Of a stretch of 64,000 nucleotides of DNA, positions 9,369 through 18,760 are shown one piece after another. Numbering within the stretch: the first letter of the stretch is position 1; each line of letters opens with the position of its first letter. The position numbers and the translations under genes are program-made. Source of the DNA: DATKPE01 sp035524335 (GTDB lineage: Bacteria; Bacteroidota; Ignavibacteria; UBA10030; SZUA-254); assembly GCA_035524335.1 (NCBI GenBank), contig DATKPE010000003.1, forward strand, positions 7,018 to 71,017, written 5' to 3'. The notes below the pieces were generated by a model, which saw only the letters and a list, made by a program, of their open reading frames with translations, had not been told where the DNA came from and made no database searches.

Positions 9369-12300
9369 TCAGGCAAGATCGTCGTGTGAGCGGGATAACC
9401 GGACGACGGAATAGAATGTCAGCAGCGCCGCTCCGGAGAGCATGCCGAATCCGACAATGATCCAGGACGACCAGAAGCTGGTAATGTCGACGCCGTACGA
9501 AACGCTGGTCTCCAGCACCGCGATGACGGTATGGGATCCGGGGGGAAAGATCAGACTGAACCGGCGATATCCCTCCAGCGGTTCGGCGGTGATTTCCTTT
9601 CCGTCGAGAAAGACCGCGAACGGCCGGTGGCTGAAGGATGCGATACAGCGGGTGGAGGACCAATAGCCGAAATTGACGCTCCGGCTGGAGGTGGTCAGAC
9701 TGGTCAGTCTGCCCGTGATCGACAGCAGTTTTCCCCCGGTCGGCCGGGAAGAAAATGGATCACCGGCGTGCAGTTCCGCCGTCAGGGTATGTTCCCCGGG
9801 GGGTATGAGAAATGAACCGCGGTCCGACGTGATCCGGTCCCCCGTTTCCATTCTGAGCGCGGCATAGGCGGGTGAAAGCTCCATCACCACAGGGAAGGGC
9901 GAGCTGAGGCGCCAGCCGCCCGGGATCCGGAGGAGCTTCGCACGGGCGGATGCGGCATAGGGAATCATCCGGAGATCCTGCGGGCGGACGCTCGATTCGG
10001 AATAGACGGAAAACCGGTCTGCGCCGAGCGCGGCGGCATGGGCAAGCTGATACGCCTCGATGCCGGTCTGGACGAGGGTCGGAAACGCCGTTTCCTTCTT
10101 CTCGGGCCGGTAGGAAAGAATATTGAGATCGAGCATGAAATCCTTCCCGGGAAGAATCAGCGTCCGGTACCGCTGTCCCATCGCATTGTACCGGCGGGGA
10201 TCCTTATCCCATTCCGACTGCGGGTCCTCCACCTGGAGCGTAAAATTGTACCTCCCCATGAGCTGGATGATGCGGGAGATGTCGACGCCGTGATTCGGCC
10301 GGAGCTTCGGACTGCCGAGGTTGTCCATCGCCGTCACGATGATATCGAGGTGCGGTTTGGCGGCCCTCAGCTGGGTGAGCATCTGGAGAAATTCCTCATG
10401 AAGGCGGGTGAGGACATCGACGCGGAAATCCTCGAACTGTTTCCACGCCACCGGGTTCGTCTTCCAGAACGAGGGCGAGAGCGGATCGAGGATCTGCGCC
10501 GGGTCATACCCGTACTTCTTCCGGAAGAGCTCGCGGGCGGAAGGATGCATGGGCGTCAGCAGTTTCGGATCGCGCGGGCCGTCGCCCGCGTCGAAATAGA
10601 GTTCCGCGATGTTGACCCCGTCCCAGTCGTATTTCCGGAGAAAATCGGTAAAGACGTTCTTCACCGCCGCGAGACACTCGGGACTGGTCAGGGCGACGGG
10701 ATACCTCCATGAGGGCCGGATCGCCTCCCCCTTGTAATTCTGCTCCTGCCATTCCGGATGCTCCGTCCAGAATTTTTCCGAAACCTGCGGAGGGTCGAGC
10801 CAGGCGTAGACGAGAATGCCGTTTGCGTGACAGAGGGAGATCAGCCTGCCGTAGTTGTAGGTCCAGGTCGGATACTGGTGCCAGCCGACCACGTGGACGA
10901 TCCGGACACCGTCGGCGGTCCAGCGTTTGACGAGATCCTCGATGCTCATGTTGTGCCGGTATCCGTCGTCGAAATAGACTTCCAGATTGTCGCGGCGGAG
11001 TATCGGGGCAAGAAGGAAATATTTCCGGATATATTCGAATAGGTAGGGGAACCGGCTGTACCCGCCGTTGCTCACCGGATCGAACCTGATTCCGAAATAG
11101 ATGAATTTCCCCTTCCCGTAGGTCCGCCCCATCACGACCGGCGCATCGGTCTTTTCATCGGCGCAGAAGACTTCATCCGATCGTTCGACATCGAACCGAC
11201 TCATGATGTCGGATCTGTTGAGCACAAGAGGATCCTCGGGAAACAGACGGTCGCGCATCCGTTCGATCTTGATCGTACTGCTGGCAAATTTCACCCCGAG
11301 CTCTTCCGCAAGACCGTTCTTGCCGTCCGTGATCAGATTTCCACCGTTCTCGAGGAACAGCACCACCTTGTCATAATCGGTGTTGGCAAGATGTTCCACC
11401 GTGTTATACGGAACGATCAGCAGGTTATACGGGGTAAGATCGGCGATCGAATCCCCCGCCATGGTATCGACCTGAATATTGAGGGAATTGAATGCGGACG
11501 CAAAGCTGGCCTGGTCGTTCGCCGCGGCGCCGCGGAGATGCCTGTCCCAGACCAGCGCGACCCTCGCCTCCGAGAGCGATCGTTCACCGGCGAACATGTT
11601 CTCCCAGAGCGATTTCACCTGGAGCGACATGTTTTCAGCGAACCCGAGTTCCGTCTGGCGGTATTCCGACGGCTCGGCAATATAGATCTGTCCGTCGGGA
11701 ACCGAGACGAACTTCTGCACCGCGCCCGAGATGCGGTCCTTCGATATTTCCCAGCGGTCGACCTTCCCATCCGGCCTCAGCCACGTCTCCCGCAGATACT
11801 GCCCGTCCAGCCGGAGCGTAATCGAATCGTCCCCGGTGGCGACGATATGGTCCGGAAGGTGAACGACATTGTTTTCATTCTTCACATCCATGAAGGTGTA
11901 CCCGAGATCCTGGATGCTGTCGACATATTCCTCCATGTAGCGCTGATCGATGAAGGGATGGATGAAGCAGGAGGCGAAGCCGTCGCGGACATTCAGCTGA
12001 GCGCGGGCCCCGCGGATCAGCGCATGGACGGCTTTCTCCTCCACATCGGCATTGCTGTCGAGGGGAATGTAGCCGAGATTCTCCGGCAGAATCCGCTGTC
12101 CGAAGAGATCCTTTTCGATGATATAGGGAAAATACTGGCTGTAATCGGAGTTATCGATGACGAGCCGCTGTTCCATCGCGGTGCTGAAGAATTCCGGAAA
12201 GACGGAATAGTCGAGCTGTGAGGCGGTGTAATGCGGGGTTTCCCAGATGAGCGGAAAGATGTCGTTTTTCCAGCACTCCTCCAGTCCCGCCCGGAGCTTC

Positions 12301-13322
12301 TTCTCGACGTACTCGCGCGAATCGTTCTTGATCTTTTTATCCAGACTTCCGTCCCAGAATTCATAATCGGTCGCCGTCACACCGAGATACTGGTGCGTCT
12401 TGCCGTGCATGACGATCGTCGCACCCCGTGCGATCATATAATGAAGCGCATCGACGAATTCGGGTTTGTCCGAGAGGCTCAGGCGGATATCCTGGCCCGG
12501 ATCGACAAAAAACGGGATGATTCCGACCAGAAACGGTATATGTTTCGAATACAAAAGGTCGGCGATGTCCCGGAGACGGGAGGGATTTTCAAACACATCG
12601 ACATCCTCGATGCGCAGGAGCGCCCGGTGACTTTCCTCATGCTGCTCGCCCAGGATGTCGTGCAGAAGGTCGGCGAAATAGATGTACCGGTCGGTTTCGG
12701 TTGCCGAGGCGAAGGGTGAATCCGCAAAATAGAGAAAATTTCCGCTCCGGATGAAATACGGGTACTCGCGCCGGGCCGTGGACGAGTAGGCGGTTGCCAC
12801 AAGCTCCGCTTTTTTCGGATTTGTGACCGAGATCAGGTTGAGATTCGGCTCCCCTTTGGTGAACGTTTTTTTCCCGACCCGGACGAAATCGAAATGCATG
12901 AGGGAATCGAATGTCACAAAACTGAATCCGTATTTTGCCGGCAGATCGTACAGTCTGGCGAAGCGGTCAATTCCCGTGTTCATCCAGATGACCTGCTTTG
13001 CCGTTCCGGCGATGTCGCGCATGAACCGTTCGGGAGGATCGCAGTGTTTCGTGAAACCGATGAAGAAGACGATATCGTATCCGTTCAATTCGCCCTGGGC
13101 ATAGGCATCGACGCCCTTGATGCGGAACGAAGCGGTGAAATGCCCCATGAGCATGCCAAGCTGACGCGCATCCCCGCGGGCCATATTGGACGGGACATCG
13201 CTCCCTTCGAAGAGAATGAGCACCTTTTTCGGTGCCGGCGGAGGGGCAGTTCCCCCCTGTCGGGGGAAACAGTTCCCTGCGGCGAGGAGAACGATGAGGA
13301 ATATCTGAATGAGACGGTTCAT
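9369..13322 (-). CDS. Large envelope protein: DUF2334 deacetylase-like domain plus glycoside-hydrolase-like barrel
   Basis: A 1317-residue protein with a signal peptide (residues 1 to about 22) and one membrane helix near the C-terminus (about 1280-1305). Residues 30-230 look like a flavodoxin/GATase-like fold. Residues 235-500 match DUF2334, a polysaccharide-deacetylase relative, with candidate metal ligands Asp240/Asp242 and the HxxxH motif His306/His310. Residues about 590-680 resemble a second GATase-like domain. Residues about 780-1100 look like a TIM-barrel hydrolase (GHL10/GH42-like region). A beta-sandwich precedes the membrane helix. The ATG at 13322 was chosen for its signal peptide; the frame stays open to 13442. 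It is coupled to the GT2 synthase and probably deacetylates and/or trims the nascent polymer outside the membrane. Function is inferred. Confidence 0.75.
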   Translation of the reverse strand: MNRLIQIFLIVLLAAGNCFPRQGGTAPPPAPKKVLILFEGSDVPSNMARGDARQLGMLMGHFTASFRIKGVDAYAQGELNGYDIVFFIGFTKHCDPPERFMRDIAGTAKQVIWMNTGIDRFARLYDLPAKYGFSFVTFDSLMHFDFVRVGKKTFTKGEPNLNLISVTNPKKAELVATAYSSTARREYPYFIRSGNFLYFADSPFASATETDRYIYFADLLHDILGEQHEESHRALLRIEDVDVFENPSRLRDIADLLYSKHIPFLVGIIPFFVDPGQDIRLSLSDKPEFVDALHYMIARGATIVMHGKTHQYLGVTATDYEFWDGSLDKKIKNDSREYVEKKLRAGLEECWKNDIFPLIWETPHYTASQLDYSVFPEFFSTAMEQRLVIDNSDYSQYFPYIIEKDLFGQRILPENLGYIPLDSNADVEEKAVHALIRGARAQLNVRDGFASCFIHPFIDQRYMEEYVDSIQDLGYTFMDVKNENNVVHLPDHIVATGDDSITLRLDGQYLRETWLRPDGKVDRWEISKDRISGAVQKFVSVPDGQIYIAEPSEYRQTELGFAENMSLQVKSLWENMFAGERSLSEARVALVWDRHLRGAAANDQASFASAFNSLNIQVDTMAGDSIADLTPYNLLIVPYNTVEHLANTDYDKVVLFLENGGNLITDGKNGLAEELGVKFASSTIKIERMRDRLFPEDPLVLNRSDIMSRFDVERSDEVFCADEKTDAPVVMGRTYGKGKFIYFGIRFDPVSNGGYSRFPYLFEYIRKYFLLAPILRRDNLEVYFDDGYRHNMSIEDLVKRWTADGVRIVHVVGWHQYPTWTYNYGRLISLCHANGILVYAWLDPPQVSEKFWTEHPEWQEQNYKGEAIRPSWRYPVALTSPECLAAVKNVFTDFLRKYDWDGVNIAELYFDAGDGPRDPKLLTPMHPSARELFRKKYGYDPAQILDPLSPSFWKTNPVAWKQFEDFRVDVLTRLHEEFLQMLTQLRAAKPHLDIIVTAMDNLGSPKLRPNHGVDISRIIQLMGRYNFTLQVEDPQSEWDKDPRRYNAMGQRYRTLILPGKDFMLDLNILSYRPEKKETAFPTLVQTGIEAYQLAHAAALGADRFSVYSESSVRPQDLRMIPYAASARAKLLRIPGGWRLSSPFPVVMELSPAYAALRMETGDRITSDRGSFLIPPGEHTLTAELHAGDPFSSRPTGGKLLSITGRLTSLTTSSRSVNFGYWSSTRCIASFSHRPFAVFLDGKEITAEPLEGYRRFSLIFPPGSHTVIAVLETSVSYGVDITSFWSSWIIVGFGMLSGAALLTFYSVVRLSRSHDDLA

Positions 13323-13383
13323 CACGATAATATCTTCAAAAACAAGCAGAATTATACACTTTTTGAAGGTCAAAATCAAACAT

Positions 13384-15207
13384 TTACATCTCCCGCCGTA
13401 CCCCCGATGATGAACCGGGGTTGAGCCGTTCGAGTTCGGCAAGGGCGGCTTCGTAGACGCCGAACGCGTTTTCGATCGGTTCGGGCGTCGAAAGGTCGAC
13501 GCCGGCGCGCTTTAGAAGCGCGAGCGGAAAATCGCTTCCCCCGCTTTTGAGCATTGCCAGATACCGATCGGCGGCGTCCGGCGGGCCGGTCAGAACCATC
13601 TGCGACAGCGCCTGCGCCGAACAGAATCCTGTCGCGTACTTATAGACGTAATAACTGTTGTAGAAATGCGGTATCCGCATCCATCCTATTTCGATCTCCC
13701 TGTCGAGGACGGCGGCGTCTCCGTAATAATCGCGGTGCAGACCGAAGTAGATTTCGTTGAGCGTCGCGAGAGTCAGCGGTTCGCCCTGTTCGGCCCGTGT
13801 GTGGACGACCATTTCGAACTCGGCGAAGAGCGTCTGGACAATGACGGTCCCGCGGAATCCCTCCAGAAAGTGGGCAAGGAGATAGATCCGGCGTTCCCGG
13901 TCTGTCGTCGTCCCGAGCAGATGGCTGAGGAGGAGCGCTTCATTGAATGTCGAGGCGATTTCTGCGATCGCGATGGAATAGCCTGCATACTGATACGGCT
14001 GTGCCGCGTTGGAATAGTGAGTGTGAACGGCATGTCCCATTTCGTGGGCGAGTGTGAACACCCCATTGAGCGTCGGTTCGTAGTTCAGGAGCATATACGG
14101 ATGGCAGTCGTACACACCCCAGCTGTAGGCGCCGCTGTGTTTTCCCCGGCTTTCGTACACATCGATCCACCGCTCCGTGAGCGCGCGTTCGACGATCCGG
14201 CCGTACTCCGCTCCGAGAGGTTTCAGCGCTGACCGGACGAGCGCCGCCGCTTCCTCGTAGGAAGGATGCCACTGAAGTTCGGGCACAAGCGGCACGGCGA
14301 AATCGTAGGGGTGGAGCTCAGAAAGCTGAAGAACCCGGGACCGGAGCCGGAGGTAACGCCGGAAGAGCGGGAGGAATTTCCGGACCGTGCCGATGAGATT
14401 GGTATAGACCCGTTCACCGATATCGTCGTCGAAGAGTCCCATGGCGAGTGACGACCGGTACCCGTAGATCTTCCGGTAGAAGATATCCTTCTGGACATTC
14501 GCGTTGAAGAGGCTCGCGATGGTATTCTGCTGACGGCGGTAGGAGGAATAATGCGCCGCGAAGGCGTCGGCTCTGACCCGCCGGTCGGTCGATTCGAGAA
14601 ATTTGCTGTAGCGGGCATGGGTCAATTCGACTTCAGTCATTGTCTCATCACGGATGGACGGGAATTTCATGTCGGCGTCGTTGACCATGGAATAGACATT
14701 CGACGGAATCTGGGTAAGTATTCCGGCCTGCGCCATGATGGCCTCCTGCTCTTTCGGCAGGGTATGCGGTTTGCGGCGGAGGATTTTCTCCATGCTGAAA
14801 CGGTACCCGTTCAACTCCGGAGCCCCCGACCAGGCAGTGAGTTGTTCGACAGGATTGGAGAGGATCTCGGGCTCGATGAACGACCCCGCCTCCCTGACCT
14901 GAATCAGAAGATGGTCGACACGGTTCACAGGCCCCTGACGATCGGAATCGGCGGTATCCTCATGGTGCCGCAGGTAGGCAAAAAAATAGAGTTTCTCGGC
15001 ATCCCGGGAGACCGCGTCGAGAGCTTTAAAACAGGCCGCAATGGCCGCGGGCGAGGATAGCGTTCCTTCGAATTTCCGGATCCCGGGCAGGGATGCGGTA
15101 ACACGGGCAAAGGCGGTTTCCCACTCTTCCAGGGAACCGTACAAATCGGCCAGGTTCCAGCAGTATTGAGGATCGATCGCAGAGCGATTCCGGAGCTCTT
15201 TCATCAT
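13384..15207 (-). CDS. pepF: Oligoendopeptidase F, M3 family metallopeptidase
   Basis: A 607-residue cytoplasmic zinc oligopeptidase, close to the usual PepF length of about 600. The zinc motif HEMGH is at residues 388-392, with the downstream glutamate region (EIASTFNEALL) that supplies the third ligand. The N-terminal helical region (WNLADLYGSLEEW) is typical of PepF. It cleaves peptides of roughly 7 to 17 residues. It has no signal peptide. It ends 61 nt before the DUF2334 gene on the same strand, so read-through is possible, but a functional link is not evident. ATG at 15207 and 15204 are equivalent choices. Confidence 0.93.
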   Translation of the reverse strand: MMKELRNRSAIDPQYCWNLADLYGSLEEWETAFARVTASLPGIRKFEGTLSSPAAIAACFKALDAVSRDAEKLYFFAYLRHHEDTADSDRQGPVNRVDHLLIQVREAGSFIEPEILSNPVEQLTAWSGAPELNGYRFSMEKILRRKPHTLPKEQEAIMAQAGILTQIPSNVYSMVNDADMKFPSIRDETMTEVELTHARYSKFLESTDRRVRADAFAAHYSSYRRQQNTIASLFNANVQKDIFYRKIYGYRSSLAMGLFDDDIGERVYTNLIGTVRKFLPLFRRYLRLRSRVLQLSELHPYDFAVPLVPELQWHPSYEEAAALVRSALKPLGAEYGRIVERALTERWIDVYESRGKHSGAYSWGVYDCHPYMLLNYEPTLNGVFTLAHEMGHAVHTHYSNAAQPYQYAGYSIAIAEIASTFNEALLLSHLLGTTTDRERRIYLLAHFLEGFRGTVIVQTLFAEFEMVVHTRAEQGEPLTLATLNEIYFGLHRDYYGDAAVLDREIEIGWMRIPHFYNSYYVYKYATGFCSAQALSQMVLTGPPDAADRYLAMLKSGGSDFPLALLKRAGVDLSTPEPIENAFGVYEAALAELERLNPGSSSGVRREM

Positions 15208-15348
15208 TCACTTTCTTGTGTGGCACGCAATATATCAATTATTTCCCAAATTCCTGAATACTCTGCCGGCGAGCTCCAGCGGGGGCGGTCATCGCACAAC
15301 CGGGATCGTGAAGCGGCAGAATCAAACGGTGAGATCGGGAATCTGCAA

Positions 15349-15379
15349 TTTGTATTTTCAATCCTTTTCCATAAATTTC
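15349..15379 (+). promoter_or_regulatory. Bacteroidetes-type promoter of the PIG-L deacetylase gene
   Basis: TTTG (15349-15352), 19 nt, then TAAATTTC (15372-15379): one mismatch to TTTG-N19-21-TAnnTTTG. The predicted start leaves a leader of about 20 nt that contains AGGAG four bases before the ATG at 15405. Confidence 0.5.
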
Positions 15380-15404
15380 ACGACACTTCAACATCCAGGA
15401 GACT

Positions 15405-17288
15405 ATGAATACAGGAAAATACCGTCGGTTGCTGACTTTTTCCCTGCTTCTCTGCCTCATCGGCGCCGCAACCGTCCGGAGCGAGCGTCCGGGAACAGCA
15501 CACCCTGTGATTCTCTGCCTTTCGGCGCATCCGGACGATGAAGACGGGGTCGCGCTCGTGTACTGCGGTCATCTGCTCCATGCGACAACCTACAGCGTCT
15601 TTTTCACCCGCGGCGAGGGGGGGCAGAATGAAACGGGATCGGAACTCGATGCGGATCTCGGCGAGATCAGGACAAGGGAAACGCTCGGCGCCTCCGCCAT
15701 CCTTGGATCAAAAATATTTTTTCTCGGATTTCCGGATTTCGGATTCTCGAAAACAGCGCGGGAGACCTTTTCCCGCTGGGGCGGCCATGATACCGTTCTC
15801 GCACGGCTTGTGCGGATCATCAGAGCCCTTCAGCCGGATGTGATCATCACCAATCACGATACGATAACGAGTCCGCCACAGCGTCAGCATGGCAATCACC
15901 AGGCGGTCGGGATTACGGCCTACGAGGCATTTTCACTCGCCGCCGACCCGACATTCCACCCCGAACAGCTCCGGGAGCCCGGCATCGTGCCCTGGCAGAC
16001 GAAAAAGCTTTTCTTCCGCGCCCGCGACACCTCCCATGCGTTGCAGACCGTTTCACTCGACGGCAGTATCAAGGACACCTCGGGAGAATCGTTCGTTGCA
16101 ATCGCATTCCGGGCGCTCGCCCAGCATCGCTCCCAGGGGATGGACAGAATCAACCGCGATTCAATTCCCCAGCGCTTTCTCCGGCACGATTACCTTCTCA
16201 TCCGGAGTGACAGAAACTATCCGTTCGACAAGCACGACCTTTTTTCGGGTATCACGCCGGCGGAGCGGGATCCGATTACGATTCCGACAGCGGCCGACAT
16301 CCCGCCGCCGCCGCTCGAAATCCGGAGTGAGAATCCGGTCTATCCGATAGACCTCCCCAGACTCGAACATGAATCCTCCGACGACAGGGTGATCTATATC
16401 CGTCTCCGGAACAACACGTCGTCGAAACTGGCCGGATCGCTCCTGCTCACGAACGGCACCGACACGCTCGGTTCACAGCGTCTCGTCATGAAGCCGGGTG
16501 ATGCCGCCAAACAGTTCAGCGTCCCTCTTCCGGTCCCGAACTCGGACCGGCCGCTGACACTCTCGCTGGCGGCAGATGTCGCGGACAAGGAAAATCACAG
16601 GTATTTCGCCTCCTGTCCCGTCACCGTCGAACGGGTGCGTCTCACGGTACCGCCCCATCTCAATGTCGGCCTGGTCAAATCGTACGACAGGACGACCGAG
16701 GATGTTCTCACCTGGCTGCAGATTCCGTACACACTGCTCGATTCGGCCTCTCTCGCCTCGGCCGATCTCGGATCGTTCAGCACCATCATCCTGGATCTCC
16801 GGGCATATGCCTACCGCACCGACGCGGTGCAGTACAACGACCGCCTGCTCAAATATGCGGTTGACGGCGGCAACCTGATCTGCTTCTATCACAAGCCGGG
16901 GGACTGGAACGGAAAGAACCTCGCACCGTACCGTATCACACTTACGGGTGAACGGGTGACCGAGGAGGATGCTCCGGTCAAAAAGCTTCTGCCCGATAAT
17001 TCCCTATTCAAGAGGCCGAACGCCATCGACGATGGGGCATGGGATGGGTGGGTGCAGGAGCGGAACATTTACCTCCCGTCGAACGACACGTCCCTGACCT
17101 CGGTAAACTACCTCCGGCTGCTTGCGACGAGCGATGAGGGAGAGAATCAGCCCCCCACCTCCCTGCTGACCTGCCGGTACGGCGCCGGGAGATACACCTA
17201 CACTTCGCTTGCGCTCTACCGTCAGCTGAAGAATGGAAACGAGGGGGCGCTCCGGCTGTTCTGCAATCTGCTCGCGCGGAATGAATGA
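15405..17288 (+). CDS. Secreted PIG-L (LmbE-like) family N-acyl deacetylase
   Basis: A 627-residue protein with a signal peptide (about residues 1-26) and an N-terminal PIG-L domain. The zinc/catalytic motif AHPDDE is at residues 41-46, and a downstream NHQA motif supplies the usual second histidine. Family members remove N-acetyl groups from GlcNAc-containing substrates. After the roughly 280-residue catalytic domain comes a long beta-rich C-terminal part of unknown role. The 3' end overlaps the APC permease start by 8 nt. With GH92, GH20 and glycosylasparaginase genes nearby, a role in deacetylating amino sugars from glycans is plausible but inferred. Confidence 0.85.
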   Translation: MNTGKYRRLLTFSLLLCLIGAATVRSERPGTAHPVILCLSAHPDDEDGVALVYCGHLLHATTYSVFFTRGEGGQNETGSELDADLGEIRTRETLGASAILGSKIFFLGFPDFGFSKTARETFSRWGGHDTVLARLVRIIRALQPDVIITNHDTITSPPQRQHGNHQAVGITAYEAFSLAADPTFHPEQLREPGIVPWQTKKLFFRARDTSHALQTVSLDGSIKDTSGESFVAIAFRALAQHRSQGMDRINRDSIPQRFLRHDYLLIRSDRNYPFDKHDLFSGITPAERDPITIPTAADIPPPPLEIRSENPVYPIDLPRLEHESSDDRVIYIRLRNNTSSKLAGSLLLTNGTDTLGSQRLVMKPGDAAKQFSVPLPVPNSDRPLTLSLAADVADKENHRYFASCPVTVERVRLTVPPHLNVGLVKSYDRTTEDVLTWLQIPYTLLDSASLASADLGSFSTIILDLRAYAYRTDAVQYNDRLLKYAVDGGNLICFYHKPGDWNGKNLAPYRITLTGERVTEEDAPVKKLLPDNSLFKRPNAIDDGAWDGWVQERNIYLPSNDTSLTSVNYLRLLATSDEGENQPPTSLLTCRYGAGRYTYTSLALYRQLKNGNEGALRLFCNLLARNE

Positions 17289-18756
17289 CCCGGCGCGGAA
17301 CGGGGGCCCCGACGGCGGACTGATCCGGGGCATCGGGCTGGGAAGTGCGGTCGGCCTGAACATGATCGATATGATCGGGGTCGGCCCGTTCATCACCATC
17401 CCTCTGATCGTATCGGCAATGGGAGGTCCGCAGGCGCTGGCGGGCTGGATTGCAGGCGCACTGCTGGCGATGTGCGACGGGCTCGTATGGGCGGAGCTTG
17501 CCGCTGCCATTCCCGGAACCGGCGGTTCCTACAGGTACCTCAGGGAAATATACAACCCGGAAACCGCGGGGAGGCTTTTTGCGTTTCTCTTCCTCTGGCA
17601 GTTGAGTTTCAGCGCGCCTCTCTCGATCGCCTCGGGATGTGTCGGGCTGGCCCAGTATGCCTCCTACCTCTGGCCCGCGCTCGCTCCGCCGCTTTTCCGC
17701 ATCCCCCTCGGAATCCCCCTCCAGCTTCTCGGCGGTCTGCAGGGGACGCTCGAGATCAGCGGCGCCACCTTCATCGCGATGTCTGCCTGCGCCGCCGCGG
17801 TCTTCCTTCTCTATCGCAGAATAACCGTCGTCACCCGTGTGACAAATTTTCTCTGGATAGGGGTCTGCCTCACCATCCTCTGGATCATCGCCACGGGGGT
17901 CGCGCATTTCGACCGCCATCTTGCATTTTCCTTTCCGGACGGAGCGTTCAGCCTTTCCTCAGGATTCCTGACGGGACTCGGTGCGGGGATGCTCGTGGCC
18001 GTGTACGACTACTGGGGATACTACAACATCTGTTTCCTTGCGGGTGAGGTTCGCCGGCCCGAACGGACCATTCCCCGGGCGATCCTCATCTCCATCGCTC
18101 TGGTCTCTGTTCTTTACCTCACGATGAATCTCTCGATCCTCGGGTCGCTCCCCTGGCAGCAGATCATCGCATCGACCCATTCCGAGAGCTACCGTTATCT
18201 CATTGCGGTCTTCATGGAACGCTTCTACGGCGGGACGGGGGCGTCGATCGCGACGGTCCTCATCATGTGGACGGCTTTCGCATCGGTCTGTTCCCTCCTT
18301 CTCGGATACTCCCGGATCCCGTATGCGGCGGCCCGCGAGGGGGATTATTTCAGGCTGTTCTCCGCCGTGCACCCGAAGGACCAGTTCCCGACCGTGTCCC
18401 TTCTGATGCTCGGCGGGGTCGCCGTTCTCTTCTGCTTTTTCCGTCTGGCCGACCTTATCGCGGCGCTCGTCGTCATCCGGATTGTCATCCAGTTCATCAC
18501 CCAGACGATCGGTCTGGTTGTCTACCGGTTCCGCCGTCCGGCGGCTGAACGACCGTTCAGGGTCTGGCTCTATCCCCTTCCGGTTCTCCTGACGCTGGCG
18601 GGCTTCAGCTATATTCTCTTCATGAGGAAAAATTTTCTGCAGGAATTCCGGTATGCTGTCGTTCTCATCATCGCCGGGAGCGTGATTTTTCTCATCCGTT
18701 CGAAACGCACCGGTCTCTGGCCGTTCCGCCCCTCCGGCGCTCCATCCGGAAAGTAG
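17281..18756 (+). CDS. APC superfamily amino acid/amine permease
   Basis: A 491-residue permease with about 12 membrane helices. The first helix has the APC pattern GLGSAVGLNMIDMIGVGPFI, and the following AAIPGTGGSYRYL segment is a hallmark of amino acid permeases. The ATG at 17281 overlaps the PIG-L stop (translational coupling); an in-frame ATG at 17233 would add 16 unlikely residues. It ends 4 nt from the convergent glycosylasparaginase gene. The substrate is unknown; import of an amino acid freed from glycopeptides, or export of an amine, would fit the setting. Confidence 0.88.
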   Translation: MNDPARNGGPDGGLIRGIGLGSAVGLNMIDMIGVGPFITIPLIVSAMGGPQALAGWIAGALLAMCDGLVWAELAAAIPGTGGSYRYLREIYNPETAGRLFAFLFLWQLSFSAPLSIASGCVGLAQYASYLWPALAPPLFRIPLGIPLQLLGGLQGTLEISGATFIAMSACAAAVFLLYRRITVVTRVTNFLWIGVCLTILWIIATGVAHFDRHLAFSFPDGAFSLSSGFLTGLGAGMLVAVYDYWGYYNICFLAGEVRRPERTIPRAILISIALVSVLYLTMNLSILGSLPWQQIIASTHSESYRYLIAVFMERFYGGTGASIATVLIMWTAFASVCSLLLGYSRIPYAAAREGDYFRLFSAVHPKDQFPTVSLLMLGGVAVLFCFFRLADLIAALVVIRIVIQFITQTIGLVVYRFRRPAAERPFRVWLYPLPVLLTLAGFSYILFMRKNFLQEFRYAVVLIIAGSVIFLIRSKRTGLWPFRPSGAPSGK

Positions 18757-18760
18757 TCCT

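Noticed and set aside
9367..9663. N-terminal extension of the GT2 synthase
   Set aside because: It would lie wholly within the 3' end of the DUF2334 gene and adds Arg-rich sequence; the coupled ATG at 9366 is far better.
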